DNA of 64,000 bases. Source: Portulaca oleracea (Eukaryota; Streptophyta; Magnoliopsida; Caryophyllales; Portulacaceae). A program made the translations under genes and the position numbers. The stretch spans positions 4,659,044 to 4,723,043 of the forward strand of contig CM055890.1 of assembly GCA_029582165.1 (NCBI GenBank). The letters run 5' to 3'. Each line of letters opens with the position of its first letter. Position 1 is the first letter of the stretch. Shown here piece after piece: positions 27,101-40,300 of the stretch. Under the pieces are notes generated by a model. The model searched no databases, had not been told where the DNA came from, and saw only the letters and a program-made list of their open reading frames with translations.

Positions 27101-30100
27101 TTTTTCATGAATTACAAAAAATATTATATAAATTTACTTTAAAGTAAAAAATATCAATATATCTGTTTTTTTCTGATCCCACGTGAAGTCACCTTAACTC
27201 CGCCTTAACTAGAGGTAAATCCTAAAATTAAATTTAATGGGATCAAAATTTAAAGCTGAGTATTTGAAAAATTAATCTCTAACTAGCAAAATTAAAAAAT
27301 TAAATATTAAAAATTAGATATGAACAAATAACAAGTATCATATGATATATAATATTATATATATAATGTACTTAATTTCTTCTTCAATTTTAATATTTTA
27401 TCTTAAATAATAAATAATAAATAAAAGTAGCTATAAACTTATTTAAGATTATTCAACAGTTAAACCTTATTAACCCAAATTCAAGTTGTTTGTATCACAT
27501 TCCGACATGATCAAATTTTCAAAATATTTTTGTTGTATAAAAGTAAAATATTATAGATAAACAATAACCACAAGTCAACACAAAAACAAGTTATGACCAA
27601 CAAATGCAACAAAGAATCGAATATATATTGGTTCAAACAATCAAATTAATCTAAATTAATTAAATACTAGAGAATGCTATTAAATTTGACAAATAAAAAT
27701 AGAAATAAATCTATAAATAGAAATTATATTTTCTTAAAATTAAACTATCTTTAGTTGTATTTAACACTCCAAAAAATTAAAATTAAGTAAAATCAATAAA
27801 ATCATAGCTAATAAAAATATTGAATTGATTATTGAAACAATTTACATTTCGTGACTTTTCATTAATTATAACAAAATTATATAAAATTTACTTTAATGCA
27901 AAAATATCAATATATCTTTTTTTTCCCGAGCCCACTTGAACTCACTTTAACTCCGCCCTAACTAGAGACGAATCCAGAAATTAAGTTCAAAGGGGTCAAA
28001 ATTTATAGCTAAGTAATTGAAAACTTCATATCTAACTAGCAAAATTTAAAATTTAAATATTAAAAACTAGATATAAGTAAATAACAAGTATCATATGATA
28101 TACAATATTATATATATAATGTAATCAATTACTTCTTCAATTTTAATATTTTATCTTAAATATTAAATAATAAATAAAAGTTGCTATAAATTTATTTAAG
28201 ATTATTCAACAATTACACCTTATTAACCCAAATTCATGTTATTTAAATAACATTCCGATATGATAAAATTTACGAAATATTTTAGTTGTATAAACATAAA
28301 ATAATATTTATCGAACAACAACCACAAATCAACACAAAAACAAGTAACGACCAACAAATGCAATAGAAATCGAATATATGTTGATTCAAACAATCAAATT
28401 AATCTAAATTAATTAAATACTAGAGAATGCTATTAAATTTGACAAATAAAAATAGAAATAAATCTATAAATAGAAATTATATTTTCTTAGAATTAAACTA
28501 TCTTTAGTTATATTTAACACTCCACAAAATTAAAATTAAGTAAAATCAATAAAATCATAGCTAATAAAAATATTGAATTGATTATTGAAACAATTTACAT
28601 TTCATGAATTTTCATTAATTATAATAAATAGTATATAAAATTTACTTTAATGCAAAAACAATAGTATATCTTTTTTTTCGACCCCACGTGAACTTACCTT
28701 AACTCCGCCTAACTAGAGAAGAATGCAAGAATTAAGTTTAATGCGGTCAAAATTTAAAGCTATGTAATTGAAAACTTTATATCTAATTAGCAAAATTTAA
28801 AATTTAAATATTATAAATTAGATATAAACAAATCTCTAGTATCACATTATATATGATGTTATATATATAATGTATACATTTTTTTCATCAATTTTAACAT
28901 TTTAACTTAAATAATAAATAATAAATAAATGTTGCTATCAAATTATTTAGGATTGTTCATCAATTCTACCTTATTAACCCAAATTCATGTAATTTACAAT
29001 TGCATCACATTCATATATGATCAAAGTTTCCAAATATTTGAGCCTTATAAACAAAAATATAACAACAAATCAACACAAAAACAATTAATAACCAACAAAT
29101 GCAACAGAAATCGAATAGTTATTTATTCAAACAATCAAATTAATCTAAATTAATTAAATACTCGATAATGCTAGTAAATTTGATAAATAAAAATAAATCT
29201 ATAAATAAAAAATATTTTTTCTTAAAAGTAAATTATCTTTAGTTATATTTAACACTCAACAAAATTAACATCAAGTAAATACAACAAAATCTTAGATAAT
29301 AAAAATATGGAACTGATTATTGAAACAATTTACAATTCATGATTTTTCATGAATTACAAAAAATATTATATAAATTTACTTTAATGTAAAAAATATCAAT
29401 ATATCTTTTTTTTTTCTGATCCCACGTGAAGTCACCTTAACTCCGCCTTAACTAGAGGTAAATCCTAAAATTAAATTTAATGGGATCAAAATTTAAAGCT
29501 GAGTATTTGAAAAATTAATCTCTAACTAGCAAAATTTAAAAATTAAATATTAAAAATTAGATATGAACAAATAACAAGTATCATATGATATATAATATTA
29601 TATATATAATGTACTTAATTTCTTCTTCAATTTTAATATTTTATCTTAAATAATAAATAATAAATAAAAGTAGCTATAAACTTATTTAAGATTATTCAGC
29701 TTAAACCTTATTAACCCAAATTCAAGTTGTTTGTATCACATTCCGACATGATCAAATTTTCAAAATATTTTTGTTGTATAAAAGTAAAATATTATAGATC
29801 AACAATAACCACAAGTCAACACAAAAACAAGTTATGACCAACAAATGCAACAGCAATCGAATATATATTGGTTCAAACAATCAAATTAATCTAAATTAAT
29901 TAAATACTAGAGAATGCTATTAAATTTGACAAATAAAAATAGAAATAAATCTATAAATAGAAATTATATTTTCTTAAAATTAAACTATCTTTAGTTGTAT
30001 TTAACACTCCAAAAAATTAAAATTAAGTAAAATCAATAAAATCATAGCTAATAAAAATATTGAATTGATTATTGAAACAATTTACATTTCATGACTTTTC

Positions 30101-30922
30101 ATTAATTATAACAAAAATTATATAAAATTTACTTTAATGCAAAAATATCAATATATCTTTTTTTTCCCGAGCCCGTGAACTCACTTTAACTCCGCCCTAA
30201 CTAGAGACGAATCCAGAAATTAAGTTCAAAGGGGTCAAAATTTAGAGCTAAGTAATTGAAAACTTCATATCTAACTAGCAAAATTTAAAATTTAAATATT
30301 AAAAACTAGATATAAATAAATAACAAGTATCATATGATATACAATATTATATATATAATGTAATCAATTACTTCTTCAATTTTAATATTTTATCTTAAAT
30401 ATTAAATAATAAATAAAAGTTGCTATAAATTTATTTAAGATTATTCAACAATTACACCTTATTAACCCAAATTCATGTTATTTAAATAACATTCCGATAT
30501 GATAAAATTTTCCAAATATTTTAGTTGTATAAACATAAAATAATATTTATCGAACAACAACCACAAATCAACACAAAAACAAGTAACGACCAACAAATGC
30601 AATAGAAATCGAATATATGTTGATTCAAACAATCAAATTAATCTAAATTAATTAAATACTAGAGAATGCTATTAAATTTGACAAATAAAAATAGAAATAA
30701 ATCTATAAATAGAAATTATATTTTCTTAGAATTAAACTATCTTTAGTTATATTTAACACTCCACAAAATTAAAATTAAGTAAAATCAATAAAATCATAGC
30801 TAATAAAAATATTGAATTGATTATTGAAACAATTTACATTTCATGAATTTTCATTAATTATAATAAATAGTATATAAAATTTACTTTAATGCAAAAACAA
30901 TAGTATATCTTTTTTTTCGACC
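24190..30922 (+). repeat. Nine-monomer super-repeat, copy 3 (~6.73 kb)
   Basis: Signatures recur at ~25195 ('ttatttaaaattattc'), ~25606 ('gactttttatt'), ~25829 ('aaagaacaag'), ~27140 ('ctttaaagt') and ~27933 (CACTTGAAC). The third trimer is preceded by 'aaaacaatagtat' (~28656), a C-to-T change relative to copies 1 and 2. That variant then also appears before the trimers at 30923 and 33164, so those may derive from this copy. Confidence 0.85.
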
Positions 30923-33900
30923 CACGTTAACTTACCTTAACTCCGCCCTAACTAGAGACGAATGCAAGAATTAAGTTTAATGCGGTCAAAATTTAAAGCT
31001 ATGTAATTGAAAACTTTATATCTAATTAGCAAAATTTAAAATTTAAATATTATAAATTAGATATAAACAAATCTCTAGTATCACATTATATATGATGTTA
31101 TATATATAATGTATACATTTTCATCAATTTTAACATTTTAACTTAAATAATAAATAATAAATAAATGTTGCTATCAAATTATTTAGGATTGTTCATCAAT
31201 TCTACCTTATTAACCCAAATTCATGTAATTTACAATTGCATCACATTCATATATGATCAAAGTTTCCAAATATTTGAGCTTTATAAACAAAAAATATAAC
31301 AACAAATCAACACAAAAACAATTAATAACCAACAAATGCAACAGAAATCGAATAGTTATTTATTCAAACAATCAAATTAATCTAAATTAATTAAATACTC
31401 GATAATGCTAGTAAATTTGATAAATAAAAATAAATCTATAAATAAAAAATATTTTTCTTAAAAGTAAATTATCTTTAGTTATATTTAACACTCAACAAAA
31501 TTAACATCAAGTAAATACAACAAAATCTTAGATAATAAAAATATGGAACTGATTATTGAAACAATTTACAATTCATGATTTTTCATGAATTACAAAAAAT
31601 ATTATATAAATTTACTTTAATGTAAAAAATATCAATATATCTTTTTTTTTTCTGATCCCACGTGAAGTCACCTTAACTCCGCCTTAACTAGAGGTAAATC
31701 CTAAAATTAAATTTAATGGGATCAAAATTTAAAGCTGAGTATTTGAAAAATTAATCTCTAACTAGCAAAATTTAAAAATTAAATATTAAAAATTAGATAT
31801 GAACAAATAACAAGTATCATATGATATATAATATTATATATATAATGTACTTAATTTCTTCTTCAATTTTAATATTTTATCTTAAATAATAAATAATAAA
31901 TAAAAGTAGCTATAAACTTATTTAAGATTATTCAACAGTTAAACCTTATTAACCCAAATTCAAGTTGTTTGTATCACATTCCGACATGATCAAATTTTCA
32001 AAATATTTTTGTTGTATAAAAGTAAAATATTATAGATCAACAATAACCACAAGTCAACACAAAAACAAGTTATGACCAACAAATGCAACAGCAATCGAAT
32101 ATATATTGGTTCAAACAATCAAATTAATCTAAATTAATTAAATACTAGAGAATGCTATTAAATTTGACAAATAAAAATAGAAATAAATCTATAAATAGAA
32201 ATTATATTTTCTTAAAATTAAACTATCTTTAGTTGTATTTAACACTCCAAAAAATTAAAATTAAGTAAAATCAATAAAATCATAGCTAATAAAAATATTG
32301 AATTGATTATTGAAACAATTTACATTTCATGACTTTTCATTAATTATAACAAAAATTATATAAAATTTACTTTAATGCAAAAATATCAATATATCTTTTT
32401 TTTCCCGAGCCCACGTGAACTCACTTTAACTCCGCCCTAACTAGAGACGAATCCAGAAATTAAGTTCAAAGGGGTCAAAATTTAGAGCTAAGTAATTGAA
32501 AACTTCATATCTAACTAGCAAAATTTAAAATTTAAATATTAAAAACTAGATATAAATAAATAACAAGTATCATATGATATACAATATTATATATATAATG
32601 TAATCAATTACTTCTTCAATTTTAATATTTTATCTTAAATATTAAATAATAAATAAAAGTTGCTATAAATTTATTTAAGATTATTCAACAATTACACCTT
32701 ATTAACCCAAATTCATGTTATTTAAATAACATTCCGATATGATAAAATTTTCCAAATATTTTAGTTGTATAAACATAAAATAATATTTATCGAACAACAA
32801 CCACAAATCAACACAAAAACAAGTAACGACCAACAAATGCAATAGAAATCGAATATATGTTGATTCAAACAATCAAATTAATCTAAATTAATTAAATACT
32901 AGAGAATGCTATTAAATTTGACAAATAAAAATAGAAATAAATCTATAAATAGAAATTATATTTTCTTAGAATTAAACTATCTTTAGTTATATTTAACACT
33001 CCACAAAATTAAAATTAAGTAAAATCAATAAAATCATAGCTAATAAAAATATTGAATTGATTATTGAAACAATTTACATTTCATGAATTTTCATTAATTA
33101 TAATAAATAGTATATAAAATTTACTTTAATGCAAAAACAATAGTATATCTTTTTTTTCGACCCCACGTGAACTTACCTTAACTCCGCCCTAACTAGAGAC
33201 GAATGCAAGAATTAAGTTTAATGCGGTCAAAATTTAAAGCTATGTAATTGAAAACTTTATATCTAATTAGCAAAATTTAAAATTTAAATATTATAAATTA
33301 GATATAAACAAATCTCTAGTATCACATTATATATGATGTTATATATATAATGTATACATTTTTTTCATCAATTTTAACATTTTAACTTAAATAATAAATA
33401 ATAAATAAATGTTGCTATCAAATTATTTAGGATTGTTCATCAATTCTACCTTATTAACCCAAATTCATGTAATTTACAATTGCATCACATTCATATATGA
33501 TCAAAGTTTCCAAATATTTGAGCTTTATAAACAAAAAATATAACAACAAATCAACACAAAAACAATTAATAACCAACAAATGCAACAGAAATCGAATAGT
33601 TATTTATTCAAACAATCAAATTAATCTAAATTAATTAAATACTCGATAATGCTAGTAAATTTGATAAATAAAAATAAATCTATAAATAAAAAATATTTTT
33701 TCTTAAAAGTAAATTATCTTTAGTTATATTTAACACTCAACAAAATTAACATCAAGTAAATACAACAAAATCTTAGATAATAAAAATATGGAACTGATTA
33801 TTGAAACAATTTACAATTCATGATTTTTCATGAATTACAAAAAATATTATATAAATTTACTTTAATGTAAAAAATATCAATATATCTTTTTTTTTTCTGA

Positions 33901-36900
33901 TCCCACGTGAAGTCACCTTAACTCCGCCTTAACTAGAGGTAAATCCTAAAATTAAATTTAATGGGATCAAAATTTAAAGCTGAGTATTTGAAAAATTAAT
34001 CTCTAACTAGCAAAATTTAAAAATTAAATATTAAAAATTAGATATGAACAAATAACAAGTATCATATGATATATAATATTATATATATAATGTACTTAAT
34101 TTCTTCTTCAATTTTAATATTTTATCTTAAATAATAAATAATAAATAAAAGTAGCTATAAACTTATTTAAGATTATTCAACAGTTAAACCTTATTAACCC
34201 AAATTCAAGTTGTTTGTATCACATTCCGACATGATCAAATTTTCAAAATATTTTTGTTGTATAAAAGTAAAATATTATAGATCAACAATAACCACAAGTC
34301 AACACAAAAACAAGTTATGACCAACAAATGCAACAAAGAATCGAATATATATTGGTTCAAACAATCAAATTAATCTAAATTAATTAAATACTAGAGAATG
34401 CTATTAAATTTGACAAATAAAAATAGAAATAAATCTATAAATAGAAATTATATTTTCTTAAAATTAAACTATCTTTAGTTGTATTTAACACTCCAAAAAT
34501 TAAAATTAAGTAAAATCAATAAAATCATAGCTAATAAAAATATTGAATTGATTATTGAAACAATTTACATTTCATGACTTTTCATTAATTATAACAAAAT
34601 TATATAAAATTTACTTTAATGCAAAAATATCAATATATCTTTTTTCCGAGCCCACGTGAACTCACTTTAACTCCGCCCTAACTAGAGACGAATCCAGAAA
34701 TTAAGTTCAAAGGGTCAAAATTTAGAGCTAAGTAATTGAAAACTTCATATCTAACTAGCAAAATTTAAAATTTAAATATTAAAAACTAGATATAAATAAA
34801 TAACAAGTATCATATGATATACAATATTATATATATAATGTAATCAATTACTTCTTCAATTTTAATATTTTATCTTAAATATTAAATAATAAATAAAAGT
34901 TGCTATAAATTTATTTAAGATTATTCAACAATTACACCTTATTAACCCAAATTCATGTTATTTAAATAACATTCCGATATGATAAAATTTTCCAAATATT
35001 TTAGTTGTATAAACATAAAATAATATTTATCGAACAACAACCACAAATCAACACAAAAACAAGTAACGACCAACAAATGCAATAGAAATCGAATATATGT
35101 TGATTCAAACAATCAAATTAATCTAAATTAATTAAATACTAGAGAATGCTATTAAATTTGACAAATAAAAATAGAAATAAATCTATAAATAGAAATTATA
35201 TTTTCTTAGAATTAAACTATCTTTAGTTATATTTAACACTCCACAAAATTAAAATTAAGTAAAATCAATAAAATCATAGCTAATAAAAATATTATATTGA
35301 TTATTGAAACAATTTACATTTCATGAATTTTCATTAATTATAATAAATAGTATATAAAATTTACTTTAATGCAAAAATAACAGTATATCTTTTTTTTCGA
35401 CCCCACGTGAACTTACCTTAACTCCGCCCTAACTAGAGACGAATGCAAGAATTAAGTTTAATGTGGTCAAAATTTAAAGCTATGTAATTGAAAACTTTAT
35501 ATCTAATTAGCAAAATTTAAAATTTAAATATTATAAATTAGATATAAACAAATCTCTAGTATCACATTACATATGATGTTATATATATAATGTATACATT
35601 TTTTTCATCAATTTTAACATTTTAACTTAAATAATAAATAATAAATAAATGTTGCTATCAAATTATTTAGGATTGTTCATCAATTCTACCTTATTAACCC
35701 AAATTCATGTAATTTACAATTGCATCACATTCATATATGATCAAAGTTTCCAAATATTTGAGCTTTATAAACAAAAAATATAACAACAAATCAACACAAA
35801 AACAATTAATAACCAACAAATGCAACAGAAATCGAATAGTTATTTATTCAAACAATCAAATTAATCTAAATTAATTAAATACTCGATAATGCTAGTAAAT
35901 TTGATAAATTAAAATATATATATAATTAAATTATTTTTTTTATTTAAAGTAAATTATCTTTAGTTATATTTAACACTCAACAAAATTAACATCAAATAAA
36001 TACAACAAAATCTTAGATAATAAAAATATGGAACTGATTATTGAAACAATTTACAATTCATGATTTTTCATGAATTACAAAAAATATTATATAAATTTAC
36101 TTTAATGTAAAAAATATCAATATATCTTTTTTTTTTCTGATCCCACGTGAAGTCACCTTAACTCCGCCTTAACTAGAGGTAAATCCTAAAATTAAATTTA
36201 ATGGGATCAAAATTTAAAGCTGAGTATTTGAAAAATTAATCTCTAACTAGCAAAATTTAAAAATTAAATATTAAAAATTAGATATGAACAAATAACAAGT
36301 ATCATACGATATATAATATTATATATATAATGTACTTAATTTCTTCTTCAATTTTAATATTTTATCTTAAATAATAAATAATAAATAAAAGTAGCTATAA
36401 ACTTATTTAAAATTATTCAACAGTTAAACCTTATTAACCCAAATTCAAGTTGTTTGTATCACATTCCGACATGATCAAATTTTCAAAATATTTTTGTTGT
36501 ATAAAAGTAAAATATTATAGATCAACAATAACCACAAGTCAACACAAAAACAAGTTATGACCAACAAATGCAACAGCAATCGAATATATATTGGTTCAAA
36601 CAATCAAATTAATCTAAATTAATTAAATACTAGAGAATGCTATTAAATTTGACAAATAAAAATAGAAATAAATCTATAAATAGAAATTATATTTTCTTAA
36701 AATTAAACTATCTTTAGTTGTATTTAACACTCCAAAAAATTAAAATTAAGTAAAATCAATAAAATCATAGCTAATAAAATTATTGAATTGATTATTGAAA
36801 CAATTTACATTTCATGACTTTTCATTAATTATAACAAAAATTATATAAAATTTACTTTAATGCAAAAATATCAATATATCTTTTTTTTCCCGAGCCCACG

Positions 36901-37236
36901 TGAACTCACTTTAACTCCGCCCTAACTAGAGACGAATCCAGAAATTAAGTTCAAAGGGGTCAAAATTTAGAGCTAAGTAATTGAAAACTTCATATCTAAC
37001 TAGCAAAATTTAAAATTTAAATATTAAAAACTAAATATAAAAAAATAACAAGTATCATATGATATACAATATTATATATATAATGTAATCAATTACTTCT
37101 TCAATTTTAATATTTTATCTTAAATATTAAATAATAAATAAAAGTTGCTATAAATTTATTTAAGATTATTCAACAATTACACCTTATTAACCCAAATTCA
37201 TGTTATTTAAATAACATTCCGATATGATAAAATTTT
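30923..37236 (+). repeat. Trimer copies 11-13, last one truncated
   Basis: These trimers do not continue the nine-monomer order. Copies 11 and 12 are both flanked by the 'aaaacaatagtat' variant. Copy 12 carries 'gcaacaaagaatcg' (~34333), as does the copy near 27608, 6725 bp earlier. Copy 13 carries 'catacgatat' (~36305) and 'ttatttaaaattattc' (~36409), like the first trimer of super-repeat copy 1. The mosaic of markers indicates unequal exchange or conversion. The last M2b stops at about 37236. Confidence 0.8.
35906..35946 (+). repeat. Locally scrambled patch in M1 of trimer copy 13
   Basis: Every other trimer reads 'gataaataaaaataaatc' followed by 'tataaataaaaaatatt' and 'cttaaaagtaaatt'. 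Here about 40 bp are heavily changed ('aaaatatatatataatt', 'aaattattttttttattt') and then the sequence resumes identical to the family. So many changes confined to 40 bp within a near-identical copy cannot be ordinary drift. Either local error-prone repair or a consensus error in the assembly could explain it. Confidence 0.7.
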
Positions 37237-37300
37237 CTTAGAAGTAAAAAATAAAAAGAAATCTATAAATAAAAAATATATTTTCTTAGAAGTAAATTAT
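37220..37300 (+). repeat. HOR block end: deletion with templated insert
   Basis: M2b breaks off at 'gataaaattttc' (~37236) and enters 'ttagaagtaaa', a phrase of M1. It then steps back to 'aataaaaagaaatc' and reads through M1, meeting 'ttcttagaagtaaa' again at ~37283. The short phrase was therefore copied twice, and about 155 bp of monomer is missing (boxes 589 bp apart). This joint separates the homogenised trimers from the diverged block to the right. Confidence 0.75.
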
Positions 37301-40300
37301 CTTAAGTTATATTTAACACTCAACAAAATTAACATTAAGTAAATACAAAAAATCTTAGATAATAAAAATATTGAACTAATTATTGAAACAATTTACAATT
37401 CATGATTTTTTATGAATTACAACAAATATTATATAAATTTACTTTAATGTAAAAAAATATCAATATATCTTTTTTTCCGATCCCACGTGAACTCACCTTA
37501 ACTCCCCCTAACTAGAGACGAATCCAGGAATTAAGTTTAATGGGGTCAAAATTTAAAGCTGAGTAAATGAAAACTTTATATCTAAAAAGTAAAATTTAAA
37601 ATTTAAAAATTAGATAGAAACAAATCTCTAGTATCATATTACATATGATATTATATATATAATGTACACATTTTTTTCTTCAATTTTAACATTTTAACTA
37701 AAATAATAAATAATAAATAAAAGTTGCTATCAACTTATTTAGGATTGTTCATCAATTATACCTTATTAACCCAAATTCATGTAATTTGCATTTGCGTCAC
37801 ATTCATATATGATCAAATTTTCCAAATATTTGAGCTTTATAAACATAAAATATAACCACAAATCAACACAAAAACAATTAATAACCAACAAATGCAACAG
37901 AAATCGAATAGATATTGATTCAAACAATCAAATTAATATAAATTAATTAAATACTCGATAATGCTAATTAAATTGACAAATAAAAATAAAAAGAAATCTA
38001 TAAATAAAAAAAATATTTTCTTAGAAGTAAATTATCTTTAGTTATATTTAACACTCAACAAAATTAACATTAAGTAAATACAAAAAAATCTTAGATAATA
38101 AATATATTGAACTAATTATTGAAACAATTTATAATTCATGATTTTTCATGAATTACAACAAATATTATATAAATTTACTTTAATGTAAAAAATATCAATA
38201 TATCTTTTTTTTCGATCCCACGTGAACTCACCTTAACTCCGCCTTAACTAAGGCGAATCCTGGAATTAAATTTAATGGGATCAAAATTCATAGTTGAGTA
38301 TTTGAAAACTTAATATCTAACTAGCAAAATTTAAAAATTAAATATTAAAAATTAGATATAAACAAATAACAAGTATCATATGATATATAATATTATATAT
38401 ATAATGTACTTAATTTCTTCTTCAATTTTAATATTTTATCTTAAATAATAAATAATAAATAAAAGATGCTATAAACTTATTTAAGATTATTCAACATTTA
38501 CACCTTATTAACCCAAATTCAAGTTGTTTCTATAACATTCCGACATGATCAAATTTTCAAAATATTTTTGTTGTATAAACATAAAATATTATTGATCAAA
38601 TATAACCACAAGTCAACACAAAAACAAGTTATGACCAACAAATGCAACAGAAAGCGAATATATATTGATTCAAACAATCAAATTAATCTAAATTAATTAA
38701 ATACTAGAGACTGCTAATAAATTTGACAAATAAAAATAGAAATAAATCTATAAATAGAAATTATATTTTCTTAAAATTAAACTATCTTTAGTTATATTTA
38801 ACACTCAATAAAATTAAAATTAAGTAAAATCAATAAAATCATAGCTAATAAAAATATTGAATTGATTATTGAAACAATTTACATTTCATGACTTTTCATT
38901 AATTATAACAAAAATTATATAAAATTTACTTTAATGCAAAAATAAAAATATATATCTTTTTTTTCCCGACCCCACATGAACTCACCTTAATTCCCCCCTA
39001 ACTAGAGACGAATCCAGAAATTAAGTTTAAAGGGGTCAAAATTTAAAGCTGAGTAATTGAAAACTTAATATCTAACTAGCAAAATTTAAAAATTAAATAT
39101 TAAAAAATAGATATAGACAAATAACAAGTATCATATGATATAAAATATTATATATATAATGTACTCAATTACTTCTTCAATTTTAATATTTTATCTTAAA
39201 TATTAAATAATAAATAAAATTTGTTATAAATTTATTTAAGATTATTCAACAATCACACCTTATTAACCCAAATTAATGTTATTTGTATAACATTCCGATA
39301 TGATCAAATTTTCCAAATATTTTAGTTGTATAAACATAAAATATTATTGATCGAACAATAACCACAAATCAACACAAAAACAAGTAACGACCAACAAATG
39401 CAATAGAAATCGAATATATGTTGAATCAAACAATCAAATTAATCTAAATTAATTAAATACTAGAGAATGCTATTAAATTTGACAAATAAAAATAGAAATA
39501 AATCTATAAATAAAAATTATATTTTCTTAGAATTAATCTATCTTTAATTACTCCATAAAATTTAAATTAAGTAAAATCAAAAAAATCATAGCTAATAAAA
39601 ATTTTGAATTGATTATTGAAACAATTTACATTTCATGACTTTTCATTAATTATAATAAATAGTATATAAAATTTACTTTAATGCAAAAATAATAGTATAT
39701 CTTTTTTTTCGACCCCACGTTAACTTACCTTAACTCCGCCCTAACTAGAGACGAATGCAGGAATTAAGTTTAATGCGGTCAAAATTTAAAGCTATGTAAT
39801 TGAAAACTTTATATCTAATTAGCAAAATTTAAATTTTAAATATTATAAATTAGATATAAACAAATCTCTAGTATCACATTATATATGATATTATATATAT
39901 AATGTATACATTTTTTTTCCATCAATTTTAACATTTTAACTTAAAAAATAAATAAAAAATGAATGTTGCTATCAAATTATTTAGTATTGTTCATCAATTA
40001 TACCTTATTATCCCAAATTCATGTAATTTACAATTGCATCACATTCATATATGATCAAAGTTTCCAAATATTTGAGCTTTATAAACATAAAATATAACCA
40101 CAAATCAACACAAAAACAATTAATAACCAACAAATGCCATAGAAATCACAAGTCAACACAAAAATATTATATATATAATGTACTCAATTACTTCTTCAAT
40201 TTTAATATTTTATCTTAAATAATAAATAATAAATAAAAGTTGCTATAAACTTATTTAAGATTATTCAACAGTTACACCTTATTAACCCAAATTCAAGTTA

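Larger units (their letters stand above)
8502..37236 (+). repeat. Trimeric higher-order repeat block, M1-M2a-M2b, ~2.24 kb x 13
   Basis: The box preceding each M1 begins at 8502, 10741, 12982, 15229, 17468, 19707, 21957, 24190, 26435, 28685, 30923, 33164 and 35404, a mean spacing of about 2242 bp. Each trimer has three distinguishable boxes: CACGTGAACTTACC before M1, CACGTGAAGTCACC before M2a, and 'gcccacgtgaactcacttt' before M2b. Example lengths in the copy at 17498: M1 739, M2a 752, M2b 748 bp. M2b markers are 'catgttatttaaataac', 'ataatatttatcgaac' and 'gtaacgaccaac'. Trimer copies are near-identical, whereas M1 and M2 differ throughout, the usual mark of a young higher-order repeat. The block ends abruptly inside an M2b at about 37236. 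Confidence 0.95.
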
